A stretch of DNA of 64,000 nucleotides. Origin: Gymnogyps californianus. Taxonomy: Eukaryota > Chordata > Aves > Accipitriformes > Cathartidae. The translations under genes and the position numbers were made by a program. The stretch spans positions 29,491,502 through 29,555,501 of the forward strand of contig NC_059477.1 in assembly GCF_018139145.2 (NCBI RefSeq), given 5' to 3'. How positions within the stretch are numbered: the first letter of the stretch is position 1; the number at the start of each line of letters is the position of its first letter. Shown here in pieces: positions 36,548 to 47,590 of this stretch. The notes below the pieces were generated by a model. It was not told where the DNA came from. It did not search any database and saw only the letters and a list, made by a program, of their open reading frames with translations.

Positions 36548-37429
36548 CTGTAGGAAATAATTTCCTTTGTATACCATATTTTAAAAAACAGATTATGCTC
36601 CTGTGTTCAGTATTTCTGTGCATTTGAAAGTAAAATAAACAGAGAGAGATTTCTAGCTGAAGCCAGTATTTTACGGGCACAATCTGTAACCTGCTAAAGC
36701 ACCCAGTAACATGACAAGGGGAATGAAAATCTTCTGCCTCTGTTTGTTTGTGATACTTAGCAGACAGATGCAAAACAGCACCAATACTCACCCACCCACA
36801 TCTCATCTCTCTCTCCCCCTCCCTCAAGCTTATTTTTAATACTTCAGAAGTTATTAGTAGGTTATCTCAGCTTTCTTCCTCCACCTTCACTCCTCTATAT
36901 CATGATGAAAAGATCTGGAAAGAAAGACATGGCAGGGATTGAGGCAGGATGCTGACGTAAACAAAGAATTTTTTCCCTTTTCATTGAGCATATGTCATTA
37001 ATCTTTGATGTTATGAGATTAATCTGTGCATGAAACAGAAAACCCACTGACTGATATTTCCCTGGAACAGATGCTCTAAATGCAAAGTACCAAAGAGAAG
37101 CACTGTGCAAAACAAAGGCAATCTGGTGCCCTTCCTGAAGGATTAAGGTAGAATTCATAGTGTCCCTGAACAGTTGGTCCAACCAGTCCACATACAAAGA
37201 ATCACCTGTATGTTAGGACCATATTCTCAACATAGTCAGTCACAAGACTGCTCAGCAGAGCTTTAGTTGTTATTTTGTTGGAGTGGAGTTTAAACCTCAG
37301 CCTCCTGTATGTGAATATTGCCATAGAATTTAGTGACACAATGCTTTGAGCCTATAGGGTCATAGTATTTAGTTTGATGATTCTGATGCCCAGTATCTGT
37401 GGTTTGACCACTGAAATGAGCTTGGGGAA
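36548..37429. other. Non-coding DNA, no gene seen
   Basis: About 0.9 kb with no gene. The 105-codon frame at 36510-36827 (minus) overlaps the microexon candidate but reads in the frame that closes within it. Confidence 0.5.
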
Positions 37430-37565
37430 TCTGATCTTTTGCTGTCTCACAGACCCACTGTATGATTCCAGTCAAGCCAAGCAAGGTCTCTGTGCCTTAG
37501 TTTCCCTGCATGCCAGTAGGATATAATAATTCTTTCTCTACTTGTGTATTTAGACTGGAAGAGAG
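37430..37565 (+). repeat. MIR-like SINE relic
   Basis: CTGTCTCACAGACCCACTGT, GTCTCTGTGCCTTAGTTTCC, ATATAATAATTCTTTCTCTA and GTGTATTTAGACTGG follow the MIR-type core and tail order closely. The relic ends against a (GGTTT)n microsatellite and the LTR that follows. Confidence 0.65.
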
Positions 37566-37579
37566 TTTTTTGTTTGTTT

Positions 37580-37608
37580 GGTTGGTTTGGTTTGGTTTGG
37601 TTTGGTTT
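37580..37608 (+). repeat. (GGTTT)n microsatellite
   Basis: About five copies of a GGTTT unit directly before the LTR that begins at 37622. Confidence 0.85.
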
Positions 37609-37616
37609 TCTAGAAA

Positions 37617-37621
37617 AGAAT
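37617..37621 (+). repeat. Target-site duplication, left copy (AGAAT)
   Basis: AGAAT precedes the LTR and GGAAT follows it at 38889-38893. The one mismatch is consistent with an aged 5-bp duplication. Confidence 0.5.
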
Positions 37622-38182
37622 TGTCATGGTTTAACCCCAGCCAGCAACTAAGCACCATGCAGCCACTCGCTCACTCCCCCCTCGGTGGGATGGGGAGAGA
37701 ATCAGAAGAGTAAAAGTCAGAAAAATCATAGGTTGACATAAAGACAGTTTAACAGGTAACGCAAAAGCCACGCTCGCAAGCAAAGCAAAACAAAGAATTC
37801 ATTCACTACTTCCCATCTGTGAGGGACTGAAAGAGCTAACGCCTGTCAATGTCTCAAACATTGTAGCAAACCAAGGTACGGTCTACATAGCAACTAGGGA
37901 CTTCAGTGAGAAGTCAGTTGGGATGGTCACAGGCGCCCTGCCGGAGGGTGCGCAGCCCGGTGTTCTGGCAGACCCTGCATGGCAACGTGGCCAGGGGTCA
38001 CACGAAGTTTATTTGAGGAAGGGGCTTGCAGCTCCTGGAAAGTCCCCAAGACCACCACCCCAATAAGCCGCACATGCTCAGTAGGTAAAGAACCATCTGG
38101 AACACTACCATATATGTTGAGAACTGTCTAGAATGAACCCATATAAGTCTTCAAGAGGTGTGACTAGGGGCGGAGATTAGAC

Positions 38183-38190
38183 TATAAAAG
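38183..38190 (+). promoter_or_regulatory. LTR TATA box
   Basis: TATAAAAG in the U3 of the nested plus-strand LTR. It lies about 190 bp before the AATAAA signal, giving a normal U3-R layout. Confidence 0.7.
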
Positions 38191-38378
38191 ACACAATTGC
38201 AAAGAGCCAGATTGCGTGCCCATTGCTGGAGGATTGCCACGGTCATCATCGACACCGTGGGATCCAAGGGTGGTGACTATCTCTTTTCTTTTTCCCCTTT
38301 TTTTTCCTCTCTTTTTATAAATGTTTTGCTAGAACCCACACTGCCCACCGTTACGCATTCCAGAGTTTAGATTTTTCA

Positions 38379-38384
38379 AATAAA
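38379..38384 (+). promoter_or_regulatory. LTR poly-A signal
   Basis: AATAAA near the R/U5 border of the nested plus-strand LTR. Confidence 0.7.
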
Positions 38385-39045
38385 GCATTTAAAGCGATTG
38401 GTTGCTGTTGTTTCTCCTTAATTTAGCCTGGGGGGATCCCAGAACCTCTACGATCTTCTGGTCTGTCTGGCCTGGGTCGTAACACCATCGGCAGGCAGAT
38501 GTTCAGCCATCTCCAGGAAAGCAGGGCTCTGTCACATGTAACGGTTACTTGGGAAGAGAAATGCCATCACTCCGAACGTCCCCCCCTTCCTTCTTCTTCC
38601 CCCAGCTTTACATGCTGAGCATGACGTCACATGGTATGGAATATCCCTTTGGTCAGTTGGGGTCAGCTGTCCCGGCTGTGTCCCCTCCCAACTTCTTGTG
38701 CACCCCCAGCCTACTTGCTGGTGGGGTGGGGTGAGAAGCAGAAAAGGCCTTGCCTCTGTGTCAGCACTGCTCAGCAGTAACTAAAACATCCCTGTATTAT
38801 CAACACTGTTTTCAGCACAAATCCAAAACATAGCCCCATACTAGCTATTATGAAGAAAATTAACTCTATTCCAACCAAAACCAGCACAGGAATATAGCTT
38901 GCTATGTGTCTAAACAGCATCTCAGTCCTGGCTGGAATTCCTTGATGTCACTCTACTCAAAATAATAATGGCAAAACAAGTATAAAGATTTCTCTTTTCA
39001 AAGCATGTGTTCCCTGGGATGCGGTATGGATCAAAATTTCAACTT

Positions 39046-39089
39046 GGTTATCTAGTGGGTTATCTACTGTTATCTAGTGGTTATCTACT
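39046..39089 (+). repeat. Imperfect 22-bp tandem duplication
   Basis: Two copies built on GTTATCTAGTG followed by GTTATCTACT. They differ by two single-base length changes at G runs. Confidence 0.8.
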
Positions 39090-40730
39090 GAGCTAGCCTA
39101 AGCTAGGCGGTATCAGGCCAGACAGAAGACCAACCATCTCCAGAGACAGCTCTCCGCACACCTATGTTGCATTGCAAGCAGCATCAACCCAGCCTGAGCT
39201 CACACTGCTTTTGAAACTCCTCTGTCCTTTAGGTAAGCGACATTGAAGCCATTGCACGAAGAATTCACTCCTGTCTGTCCAATGTTAACCATGTGATGCT
39301 GCCACAGAGTAGGTGGGACATGTTAGACATTCAGCCCAACCACAGGGCATGATAGCCCATTCCCACAACATGTAGAATGATCTTGAGTCTGACATAAGAT
39401 TCAGGGCAGAGCAAAATGTTTCCCTGAATTGTGCTGAGTGAGCTGCTCCAGAGCTGGTATGGAGAGGTGCCCCAGCACCACTGTAGGCAGAGCTGATGTG
39501 AGATCAGGTCTGAGACCTCTGCAGGGGCTAGAAGAGCCAAAACCACAACGGCCATAACCTATAGTCTGCACAGCCACAGAGTCTAGGCTGATAGTGAATA
39601 CATACCCCTTTGGAGACTAGTACAATTATTTATTACTTGTACTGCAGCAGCACCTTAAAAATGGTCAGAAAGGCTTGTACTCCATGGAAGCTGTAATATC
39701 TGACTCTAGAAATCAGTTCAAGTGTATTTAAAAGCATAATGGCACAAAATGGACTTTTTTAAAAAAGAACAGGCCACTGTGGGGGTAAAGCAATCCAGAA
39801 AAGTACTGCTCAGTACTATTTATATGATTCTCTTTCCCTGCTCCTTCCAGAGGATTACAGTGCCAATTTGTAAATCACTATAAACCACTATGAAACTAAA
39901 GTGCCTTAACAAGAGAAAATTAGTTAAGGAAAAATGTAGCTTTCAAGCGCAGGAGCAGGTAAACTACTTTAAAATCAAAAGTTCAATTTAATCTGAAAGA
40001 AAAACAAATCCATCAATGTCTATTCAATTTGCACTAAAGCCTAGAGGGACACGCGACTCAGTTTCAACTGTGTCTATATATATATGTGCTCTTTAAGTCT
40101 TAAGCTCTCTTTTTGCTTAACATAAGCTTTGCACTTGGCTGTCTAATTTAATTTTCCTTTCACACATCTATGCATGTCTAAAAAATTGTTGAAGTTTTCT
40201 AGTAGACCTTTAGTTGCTCAGTTTTGTTTTGGATTTTCTTGTATTTGTTTATTTTTTGTCTTAAAATCCAGAACATTTTTCGACACTTAACACTTGACAT
40301 TTTAGTAACAGTGATGATCCCACACTGAGATTGTTCAAATGGAGCATGGCCAGCTTCACCATAGCAGACCCTTCTTTGCAGTGGGAAACTGTAGAAACAT
40401 ATTCCCATGACCTATGCTGGACATCGCCGTTACCATAAAAGCTGAACAATGTCTTGGGATAGTAGCCTAACAGACAAATCACAGGAAAAGAGAAATATGG
40501 GAAACCAATGTTAGGCTTTGCTGTTATTATTCAGTGTGCTTCTCTAATAGCAATGGTCTGCTATATAAAATAAAAAGCCAAAGCAAAGTATAATTGGCAT
40601 GCTCAGGGAAAATTTGACTCCACCTTGAGAGTGTGAAAGATGTTGTTTTCCCAGTGGGGTTATTTTCCTTCCCTCACTAGTTCTTTTGAAATATGCAGAT
40701 TGCAACTTTCCCTTGGCTGTAAACTGGGAT

Positions 40731-40751
40731 TTATTTTATTTTATTTTATTT
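40731..40751 (+). repeat. (ATTTT)n microsatellite
   Basis: About four copies of a TTATT/ATTTT unit. Confidence 0.85.
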
Positions 40752-41108
40752 GTTTATATTGTGAGATTTCTACATGGACAGAATCTCCTGTCAGGCTATG
40801 TGAATGCAACACTCTCCATTCCCCATTTAATATCAGCTCATTACACATTAATTAGTTACTGTATGCTGGAGTCCCCTGAAGTCCCTATGTAAAATAAACA
40901 TCCCATAGAGACACAGACGACGTTCTGAAGAAAAGAAGAATCAAGAACTGATCCTACCTTTTCTCTTAGAGAAGTACCTTAATCAAAACATTCCTGTAGT
41001 GTTACAAAAAAATGCAGATGCTCTTATTCTATACTTCTATCTTTATATCCTTTTATTTATTCCAGTAAAATTAAATAACCAGCCAAATGCTGGGAGTTTT
41101 TTAAAAAA

Positions 41109-41113
41109 GGAGA
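41109..41113 (+). repeat. Target-site duplication, left copy (GGAGA)
   Basis: GGAGA here and at 42841-42845 exactly flank the LTR, confirming both borders. Confidence 0.9.
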
Positions 41114-41238
41114 TGTCGTGGTTTAACCCCAGCCGGCAACTAAACACCACACAGCTGCTCGCTCACTCCCCCCACCCAGTGGGATGGGGGAGAGAATCGG
41201 AAAAAAAAAGTAAGACTTGTGGGTTGAGATAAAGACAG

Positions 41239-41244
41239 TTTAAT
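41239..41244 (-). promoter_or_regulatory. LTR poly-A signal (ATTAAA)
   Basis: ATTAAA on the minus strand within the R region of the 41114 LTR, followed by ACTGTC. Confidence 0.6.
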
Positions 41245-41281
41245 AGGACAGAAAAGGAAGAAAATAATAATAAAGGTAATA

Positions 41282-41300
41282 ATCATCATCATCATCATCA
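41282..41300 (+). repeat. (ATC)n microsatellite inside LTR
   Basis: About six perfect ATC units in the 41114 LTR. The 60094 copy has AAT-type units at the same place, so the spot is prone to slippage. Confidence 0.9.
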
Positions 41301-41408
41301 AAGAATTAGAATATACAAAGCAAGTGATGCACAATGCAATTGCTCACCACTCACCGACCAATGCCCAGTTAGTTCCCGAGCAGTGGTCCCCGGCCAGCTT
41401 TCCCCCCA

Positions 41409-41417
41409 CTTTATATA
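41409..41417 (-). promoter_or_regulatory. LTR TATA box
   Basis: TATATAAAG on the minus strand, 8 bp downstream (in LTR sense) of the CRE palindrome. This is a typical U3 core promoter arrangement. Confidence 0.7.
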
Positions 41418-41424
41418 CTGGGCA

Positions 41425-41432
41425 TGACGTCA
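41425..41432 (-). promoter_or_regulatory. CRE/ATF palindrome in LTR U3
   Basis: A perfect TGACGTCA octamer, the CREB/ATF consensus. It is also kept in the 37622 copy at 38622-38629, just upstream of the TATA box. Confidence 0.65.
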
Positions 41433-41553
41433 TATGGTATGGAATATCCCTTTGGCCAGTTTGGGCCAGCTGTCCTGGCTGTGTTCCCTCCCAACTTCTT
41501 GTGCTCCTCCAGCCTTCTCGCTGGCAGGGCATGAGAAGATGAAAAGTCCTTGA

Positions 41554-41558
41554 CTTAG
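41554..41558 (+). repeat. Target-site duplication of nested LTR, left copy (CTTAG)
   Basis: CTTAG before and CTTGG (42708-42712) after the nested LTR, one mismatch. The host LTR reads on continuously across them. Confidence 0.65.
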
Positions 41559-42707
41559 TGTGGTGGGTTGACCCTGGCTGGGTGCCAGGCACCCACCAAA
41601 GCCGCTCTATCACTCCGCTCCTCAGCTGGACAGGGGAGAGAAAATATAACGAAAGGCTCATGGGTCAAGATAAGGACAGGGAGAGATCACTCACCAATTA
41701 CCATCATGGGCAAAACAGACTCGACTTGGGGAAAAAAAATAATTTAATTTATTACCAGTCAAATCAGAGTAGGATAATGAGAAATAAAACCAAATCTTAA
41801 AAACACTTTCCCCCCACCCCTCCCTTCTTCCCGGGCTTAACTTTACTCCCGATTTTCTCTACCTCCTCCCCCCCAGCAGCGCAGGGGGATGGGGAAGGGG
41901 GTTTGGGTCAGTTCATCACACGTTGTCTCTGCCACTCCTTCCTCCTCAGGGGGAGGACTCCTCACACTCTTCCCCTGCTCCAGCATGGGGTCCCTCCCAC
42001 GGGAGACAGTCCCACACGAATTTCTCCAATGTGAGTCCTTCCCACGGGCTGCAGTTCTTCATGAACTGCTCCAGCGTGGGTCCCTTCCACGGGGTGCAGT
42101 CCTTCAGGAACAGACTGCTCCAGCGTGGGTCCCCCATGGGGTCACAAGTCCTGCCAGCAAACCTGCTCCAGCGTGGGCTCCTCTCTCCACGGGTCCACAG
42201 GTCCTGCCAGGAGCCTGCTCCAGCGTGGGCTTCCCACGGGGTCACAGCCTCCTTCAGGCATCTACCTGCTCCGGCGTGGGGTCCTCCACGGGCTGCAGGT
42301 GGATATCTGCTCCACCGTGGACCTCCATGGGCTGCAGGGGGACAGCCTGCCTCACCATGGTCTTCCCCATGGGCTGCAGGGGAATCTCTGCTCCGGCGCC
42401 TGGAGCACCTCCTCCCCCTCCTTCTTCACTGACCTTGGTGTCTGCAGAGTTGTTGCTCTCACATATTCTCACTCCTCTCCCTGACTACAATTGCTGCTGC
42501 ACAGTAACTTTTCCCCCTTCTTAAATATGTTATCCCAGAGGCACTACCACCATCGCTGATGGGCTCGGCCTTGGCCAGTGGCGGGTCCGTCTTGGAGCCA
42601 GCTGGCATTGGCTCTGTTGGACATGGGGGAATCTTCTAGCAGCTTCTCACAGAGGCCACCCCTGTAGCCCCCCTGCTACCAAAACCTTGCCATGCAAACG
42701 CTATATG
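41559..42707 (-). mobile_element. Solo LTR, third ERV family, nested, with minisatellite
   Basis: A 1149-bp LTR starting TGTGGTGGGTTGACCCTGGC in the plus view. Its far end (ATGCAAACGCTATATG) is a mutated ACA-type border. It entered the family-1 LTR and is flanked by an imperfect CTTAG/CTTGG duplication. I recognise the sequence as a common long LTR of bird genomes. An AATAAA signal on the minus strand (41748-41753) supports minus orientation. Its 3' half in the plus view is GC-rich and holds a 9-10 unit minisatellite. The 211-, 169- and 119-codon open frames in this stretch are by-products of that repeat, not genes. Confidence 0.93.
41975..42400 (+). repeat. GC-rich minisatellite of about 40-50 bp units
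   Basis: Nine to ten diverged units, most starting CTGCTCCAGCGTGGG and continuing with a CCACGGG-GCTGCAG or CACAG-like half. They vary in length from about 39 to 52 bp. The array is a normal part of this LTR family as I recall it, but unit number can differ between copies. Confidence 0.85.
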
Positions 42708-42840
42708 CTTGGTATAAATACTAAGCAACAACTAAAAACGTCATTGTGTTATCAACATTATTATCATACTAAATCCAAAACACAACACTATACCAGCTAC
42801 TAGGAAGAAAATTAACTCTATCCCAGCCAAAACCAGGACA

Positions 42841-42845
42841 GGAGA
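42841..42845 (+). repeat. Target-site duplication, right copy (GGAGA)
   Basis: Matches 41109-41113 exactly and closes the LTR nest. Confidence 0.9.
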
Positions 42846-45800
42846 AAAACTGGAAAAGGGAAAAACAAACAAACTATACCATTGAGAGTGTGAAAGCGTT
42901 GGAACTTTTCTACATGGTGAAGTTGATCCAGAGCCATGAGTTCTTGATATTCACATTCCTTCAAAACTCTAAGGGGTAAATTTACAGGAAACTACTGTAA
43001 GAAACCCCACAGGCCTTGTCTGTCCTTTCTTCTGCTGTGTGAAATTACACTTGTTTCATTGGATCTCTAGCAGTTTCACTCAGCTAATCCATTACTGCAC
43101 AAGAGGCTGTAGAAACTAGCAAAACTTGTGATCTTTCTTATTCTTCACCACCTTTTACTCATAATTCTTGCAACGCTTTTCTTGCAGTCTCAAAGTCAAA
43201 CACTAGGAAATGTTTTGTAGCCTGGCATGTGTGGTGGTGTGTGCCATGTGTCTTCTATGGGCCTTCTGAACTCAGATTTCTGCTGAATAGGTGCTTATAG
43301 GTATGGCACACAGGACTATGTATCCCAGTTTGCGCCTTCCTTTCCCCTGTTCCTTTGGTTTAGAAATCCCATTAAAAACTATCCATGAGCACAAAACAAC
43401 TGCGGTCAGAAAACCGTTAACAATCCTCATCCTAATCTGTTGAATCTGGCAGTCATCATACTATACTATGGAGAAGAGCACATGGGAACCAACTGACAAT
43501 GCAGCAGGCTGAACAGAGGTAATATTCATGCCTTAGTCTGGAAGACTCTGTAGTTATTGTAAAATTGTCCAAATGTCACACTGAGCTAGAGGCTTTTTAG
43601 TTGGTTTGTTTGAACTGGTTTTTGACTTCATCTCTAATGGTATACAACAACTCCAGAGCAGGGTTACATTAAAAGATTTAGTTCTATCAAACACTCAGTT
43701 GAAGTGTCACAGGCCAAATAAAATTCCAAGCACCTGAAAGAGGATAATTTTTCACATGCCTAGTATTTTAAAGTAAAAGCAAGTGGGAAGAGAAATGGTT
43801 TTGCCTTTTCCATGCAGATCAACACATTTAAGTACTTCTTTATGCAGGGAAAAGAAAAGGCAACATTCTTAGTGCTTCAGAAATCACTGGAAAGTCACCT
43901 TTAAGCAATTTGTGTCCTTAAGACAGATGCTTGATGAATTTCCTGTCATTTTCTGCTTCACGACAAATTTTCAGTCAGTGAATGAGTTTCAGCTTCTCGT
44001 ATAGAGTCTAGTGACTAAACTTAGTGTGGGTGTACATACTCTGTAAGTCAGCTATAGAGCTGTAAACCTCCAAGTCAAGCTTGAGAAATATTTGCAGTAT
44101 AGTGGGGATTTGATTATAAGTTGAGCAAAACTATTCCATGTGTCTTTTCATGATATTTTGTCTCCTATATACCCAAAGACATTCTCAGCAAGTGGAAAAA
44201 AGAGCAAAAGCTAATTTTGTCCTTTTGATTGCCTGTTTGCTCATGGCTAGCCACAGCGAGAGACCATATTCCTCTTCCATGGACTTCACTACAATTCTGC
44301 AGCGGCTCTCCCATGGTCAATAATACCAGAATGGTCTTATACAAGCGTAAAGAAGGAAGAATTCAGCTCAAAGACTTAACGTTTCTTGTCCACATATCTG
44401 TAGGTTGGGTGCACTCTTAGCTCACATTTGAACAGCTAAGAGGCTTGACAATTAACATGCAAACACTGTGGGTGAATGAATTTGTGTCTTTTGCCTTCTT
44501 GACCCCTTGACTGAAGCAACCTAAATGAGAGCTTGTATTTAATCATAGAGGAGCTCCCTGAGGAGACAGTGTAACCTCTGATACTCTTCATGCCAGCACA
44601 CTAATTAGATGTCCCCTTCACAGAGGAACAAACAGAATGCTTCATTCATATTGTTAGGCTTTCACAGATCTTCCCCATGGGGCAAAAATTCTTTAGAAGA
44701 ACTCCTGTCCTTCATGCGTCAAATTGCAGCCTAACAACTTGCAGAATTGTTTTACATGGATTGATCTTGTCATGTATTATCCCACCTGCCACAGTAGAGC
44801 CTCTCACAAGGTTTCAAAATGGTACATCAGGCTGCCCGCAAAATCTTAGCATAACAATCCTGACATAAGGGGAAAGGTAGAAGAAAAAAAAAAAGAATAA
44901 ATAGGATCATTTCACAATTTTTCTGAGACTCCTGAGGTTATGCTTTCAATAAGTTTGGATGGAAAAATGCGGGAAGATGGCAAAAAGATGTAAAAAGTCT
45001 TTTGTGATTTAAAGGAACTTTTCATGGTGAAATATTTTAAAACTATGCCAAATTTTATTCTAAAATCATATGACTAGAAAAAGAAATTCCTTAGGGTAAG
45101 GCAAAAAGTGTTGGATGCCCCAAAGCAGTGCAATATCTTATTGAACAAAAGCCTGGAGAAAAGTAATTCCAGATTGTCCCAAAAAGCAAATTGATTTTGT
45201 TTCTACTGAAAAAAAAAAAAAGAATAAAAATTTCTTTATATCTCTGTTCAATACCATGGTCACTCCAGGCTAGATTACGCTGATTCAGTGTGGCTGATTT
45301 TGGAGAGGATTGCTCAAGCACCTGCTGAAACAGAGTGCAGTTCTTTGCCTCCTTCAGAGCTTAGGCTGCCATGAATATACACCTAAGTGGTTTGCTAAAC
45401 TCCTAAATTTACTTACAATACTGTTTTAAGAGCTTGATCCTCATTTTTGAAGCAATCGGTTGGTCACACATCAGCTCTATGAACAGTAGAATTTTGATCC
45501 ATGGTAGACAGTGAAAAATGTACTCCTGATGAAGATTTCAAAGCTTAGAAAAGTCAGCAAGATGAAACATTCACTTGCCAGAGGATCTGACAGTGACTCC
45601 GACCTGACCAACTGAGTCTGAAGTCTGGTACCAAGTTATCCTCTTTGAGACAGTCTTTGCAAAGCAAGTGATTCTTTCAGTATACAAAAAAAGGAGGAAG
45701 TCATGAAAATTTCATTAAACTGAGTCAGGACATTGCTGTTAGCACTGTTTTTACATGGAAGATACGTACATAGTACAGTGTCTAATAGCTTAAATGAAAC

Positions 45801-47590
45801 CTTAAAATGTGTGTGCTCTCTCTATTGGTTGGACACAGATGAAGCAAGGCATCCAAGTTCCCTGGTGGTTTTCTGTTAAAACATGCAATTGCTATCAGTA
45901 TGTCTGTTGTGGGCATTTCCCAATGGCTTAATTAATGCTGCTTGGATCCTAAAATAAAACAAGCACCTGAGTGGTGCTTACATAGTTGGCAGTGAAAATC
46001 AGGCTGGTTGAAAATTTTTTATTCTATCTTTGTGCCTTTTTTTTTAAAAAACAGAAAGTGTTTCCTCCAGTTTTTGTTGTTTGTTTGGTTTTTTTATTAT
46101 GAGAAGTGAGATTCTGATATGCTGCCAAGGTGTCTCATGGGAATTGCAGATCTGACACTTCGCACTTCTAACTTCCTCGGTGGGGCAGATTCCCTGCTGC
46201 ATTTTTTTTCTATTATATGTAGAAGGCTCAGCTTCTGTAAAATACCTATGAATATTGTCTCCAGCAGAGCTAATTTTATATCCAGATTGCTTACTTTCTG
46301 AAGCACCTGCCTTTGGTTTAGTCCTCATATTTTTGTCCATGTTACCAACCATGCACTGCTTTCCAGTCAAGAGTTTTCTATTTGTGTTTAATGTGGTTAA
46401 ACATTTATGCATATTATGTCATCTGAGTGACAGAGAAGACAAGAGGATCTAAAGTCTGCTTAAAGTGAAATTTCACAGATTCCCTTACCAAGACGGACTG
46501 AATTTTACAAAAATTTAAAATAGCCATCTGCCCATGTTGCTCTTTCTCTCACACATACAACAAAAAAGGTATAAGAAGTAATTGGTAGAATTGTGTTATG
46601 TGGGTTTTACTACATTAAATCCAAGTGTAAGACATAATTGGTTTAAGATAACATTTATGCTAGATAGCATAGTTAAAGAGGAAATCCATAACAAGTTAAA
46701 GATTTTCTTTAGATTAATACCATTTGCCACAATGTACAGAAAACATGGCTAAAATGCACAAAAAACCCCAGGAATGCTAGAATATCAACAGTTTCTTGCC
46801 TGCTTCAGTAATTTGTTTTGAATCTCTTTGCACTTTGCATTGTGTTTAATCAGAGACAGAATTATGTTCATACCTCTCTGAGACTGTGCAGTCTCTGACT
46901 CGAACTGAACTGTTGTGTATTAACTCAGATCGTCTTTTCCTGACATTCTGCTGGCTGAATCTTAGATAATTGGCTGTCTCATGCAAATCCTCTGAAATTT
47001 GCAGAGAGCCTATATGAGACTTAACATTATTCTAAGAATGAAAGCATGCTTCTTCCAACCTCCTCAATCAATACCTTTTTCATCAATATTCAAAATACAG
47101 GGAACACATGGAATAATTGGGGGGGGGGGGACGACACACCCCAACACACACACAACACAACACATGTTCATTATTACCTCTTTTTACTCATATTTGTACA
47201 TAGGTCCTAAATATAGGTCAACAGCTGTCATACAGAAAACTCAAGAATACAGTCAGTTAAAATTTCAAGAGTAGATCATTCACACTTGTTTTTGCTGTCT
47301 TCCTTTTAAAGGTTGAAGGGAGTGAATGAGTTCTTTTGAGAAGGAGGGGGAAGGTATAGGGATTTGGGGTTTATTTGGTTTTTACATTGTTCGTTTAGAC
47401 AGTATTTATAAATGTCATTCCTGTCTATTGGCATTTTCTTCCCTCAGGCTGCTGCAAATGAATTGCAATTGTTTTAGATGCCATTCAGTTTAATGAGAGA
47501 CTTTAGGAAAAAAAAAATATCCCCCACACAATTACACATAGGCATTTCTCTTTTGGATACAAAATTAAATACCTCCTTCTCTTTGTGCAG
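42846..47590. other. Non-coding DNA, no gene seen
   Basis: About 4.7 kb without a supported gene. The 122-codon minus frame (46044-46412) and its neighbours have no domain. A-runs lie near 44883 and 45209. A poly-G run and an AC-rich stretch lie at 47119-47165. Confidence 0.5.
47119..47165 (+). repeat. Poly-G run followed by AC-rich tract
   Basis: Twelve consecutive G, then alternating AC/CA words (ACACACACAACACAACACA). The G run makes sequencing errors likely, and the strand switch from G-rich to C-rich is notable. Confidence 0.85.

Larger units (their letters stand above)
37818..38484 (+). mobile_element. Solo LTR, second ERV family, nested, plus strand
   Basis: A complete 667-bp LTR with TGTGAGGG...GTAACA ends and a perfect 5-bp target-site duplication CCATC (37813-37817 and 38485-38489). 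On the plus strand it has TATA box TATAAAAG (38183-38190), a pyrimidine-rich R region, and poly-A signal AATAAA (38379-38384). These fix its orientation opposite to that of the LTR it entered. It is younger than its host element by nesting. The 5-bp duplication fits ERVL-type integration, but family assignment needs a library search. No coding sequence remains. Confidence 0.93.
37622..38888 (-). mobile_element. Solo LTR, avian ERV family 1, interrupted
   Basis: A solo LTR that reads on the minus strand from 38888 to 37622. It shares its ends and body with the copies at 41114 and 60094. The plus-strand view begins TGTCATGGTTTAACCCCAGC, and the far end is CCAACCAAAACCAGCACA, a mutated TGT..ACA border. 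Without the inserted element the LTR is 600 bp. The U3 part holds a perfect CRE palindrome TGACGTCA (38622-38629) next to a decayed TATA region. A 667-bp solo LTR of another family (37818-38484) splits it between the core promoter and the U5 side. No retroviral genes remain, so the provirus was reduced by recombination between LTRs. Family name to be confirmed. Confidence 0.9.
38889..41108. other. Non-coding DNA between two LTR nests
   Basis: No gene is seen. It contains a roughly 22-bp imperfect tandem (GGTTATCTAGTGGGTTATCT type) at 39046-39089, a short TA run near 40075, and an (ATTTT)n microsatellite at 40731-40751. Confidence 0.6.
41114..42840 (-). mobile_element. Solo LTR, avian ERV family 1, interrupted
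   Basis: The second copy of the family at 37622, also on the minus strand. It has intact TGTC...GACA ends and a perfect 5-bp target-site duplication (GGAGA). Read on the minus strand, distal U3 runs 42840-42708, then a different LTR is inserted (41559-42707). The rest follows: CRE palindrome TGACGTCA (41425-41432), TATA box TATATAAAG (41409-41417), poly-A signal ATTAAA (41239-41244) and U5. An (ATC)n run at 41282-41300 is part of this copy. The insert separates the distal U3 from the core promoter. No retroviral genes remain. Confidence 0.95.

Noticed and set aside
41889..42524. Long open frames (211, 169 and 119 codons) on the plus strand and 99 codons on the minus strand
   Set aside because: They lie wholly inside the GC-rich minisatellite of a recognised LTR. 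Several frames are open at once, as expected from repeat units, and there is no domain.
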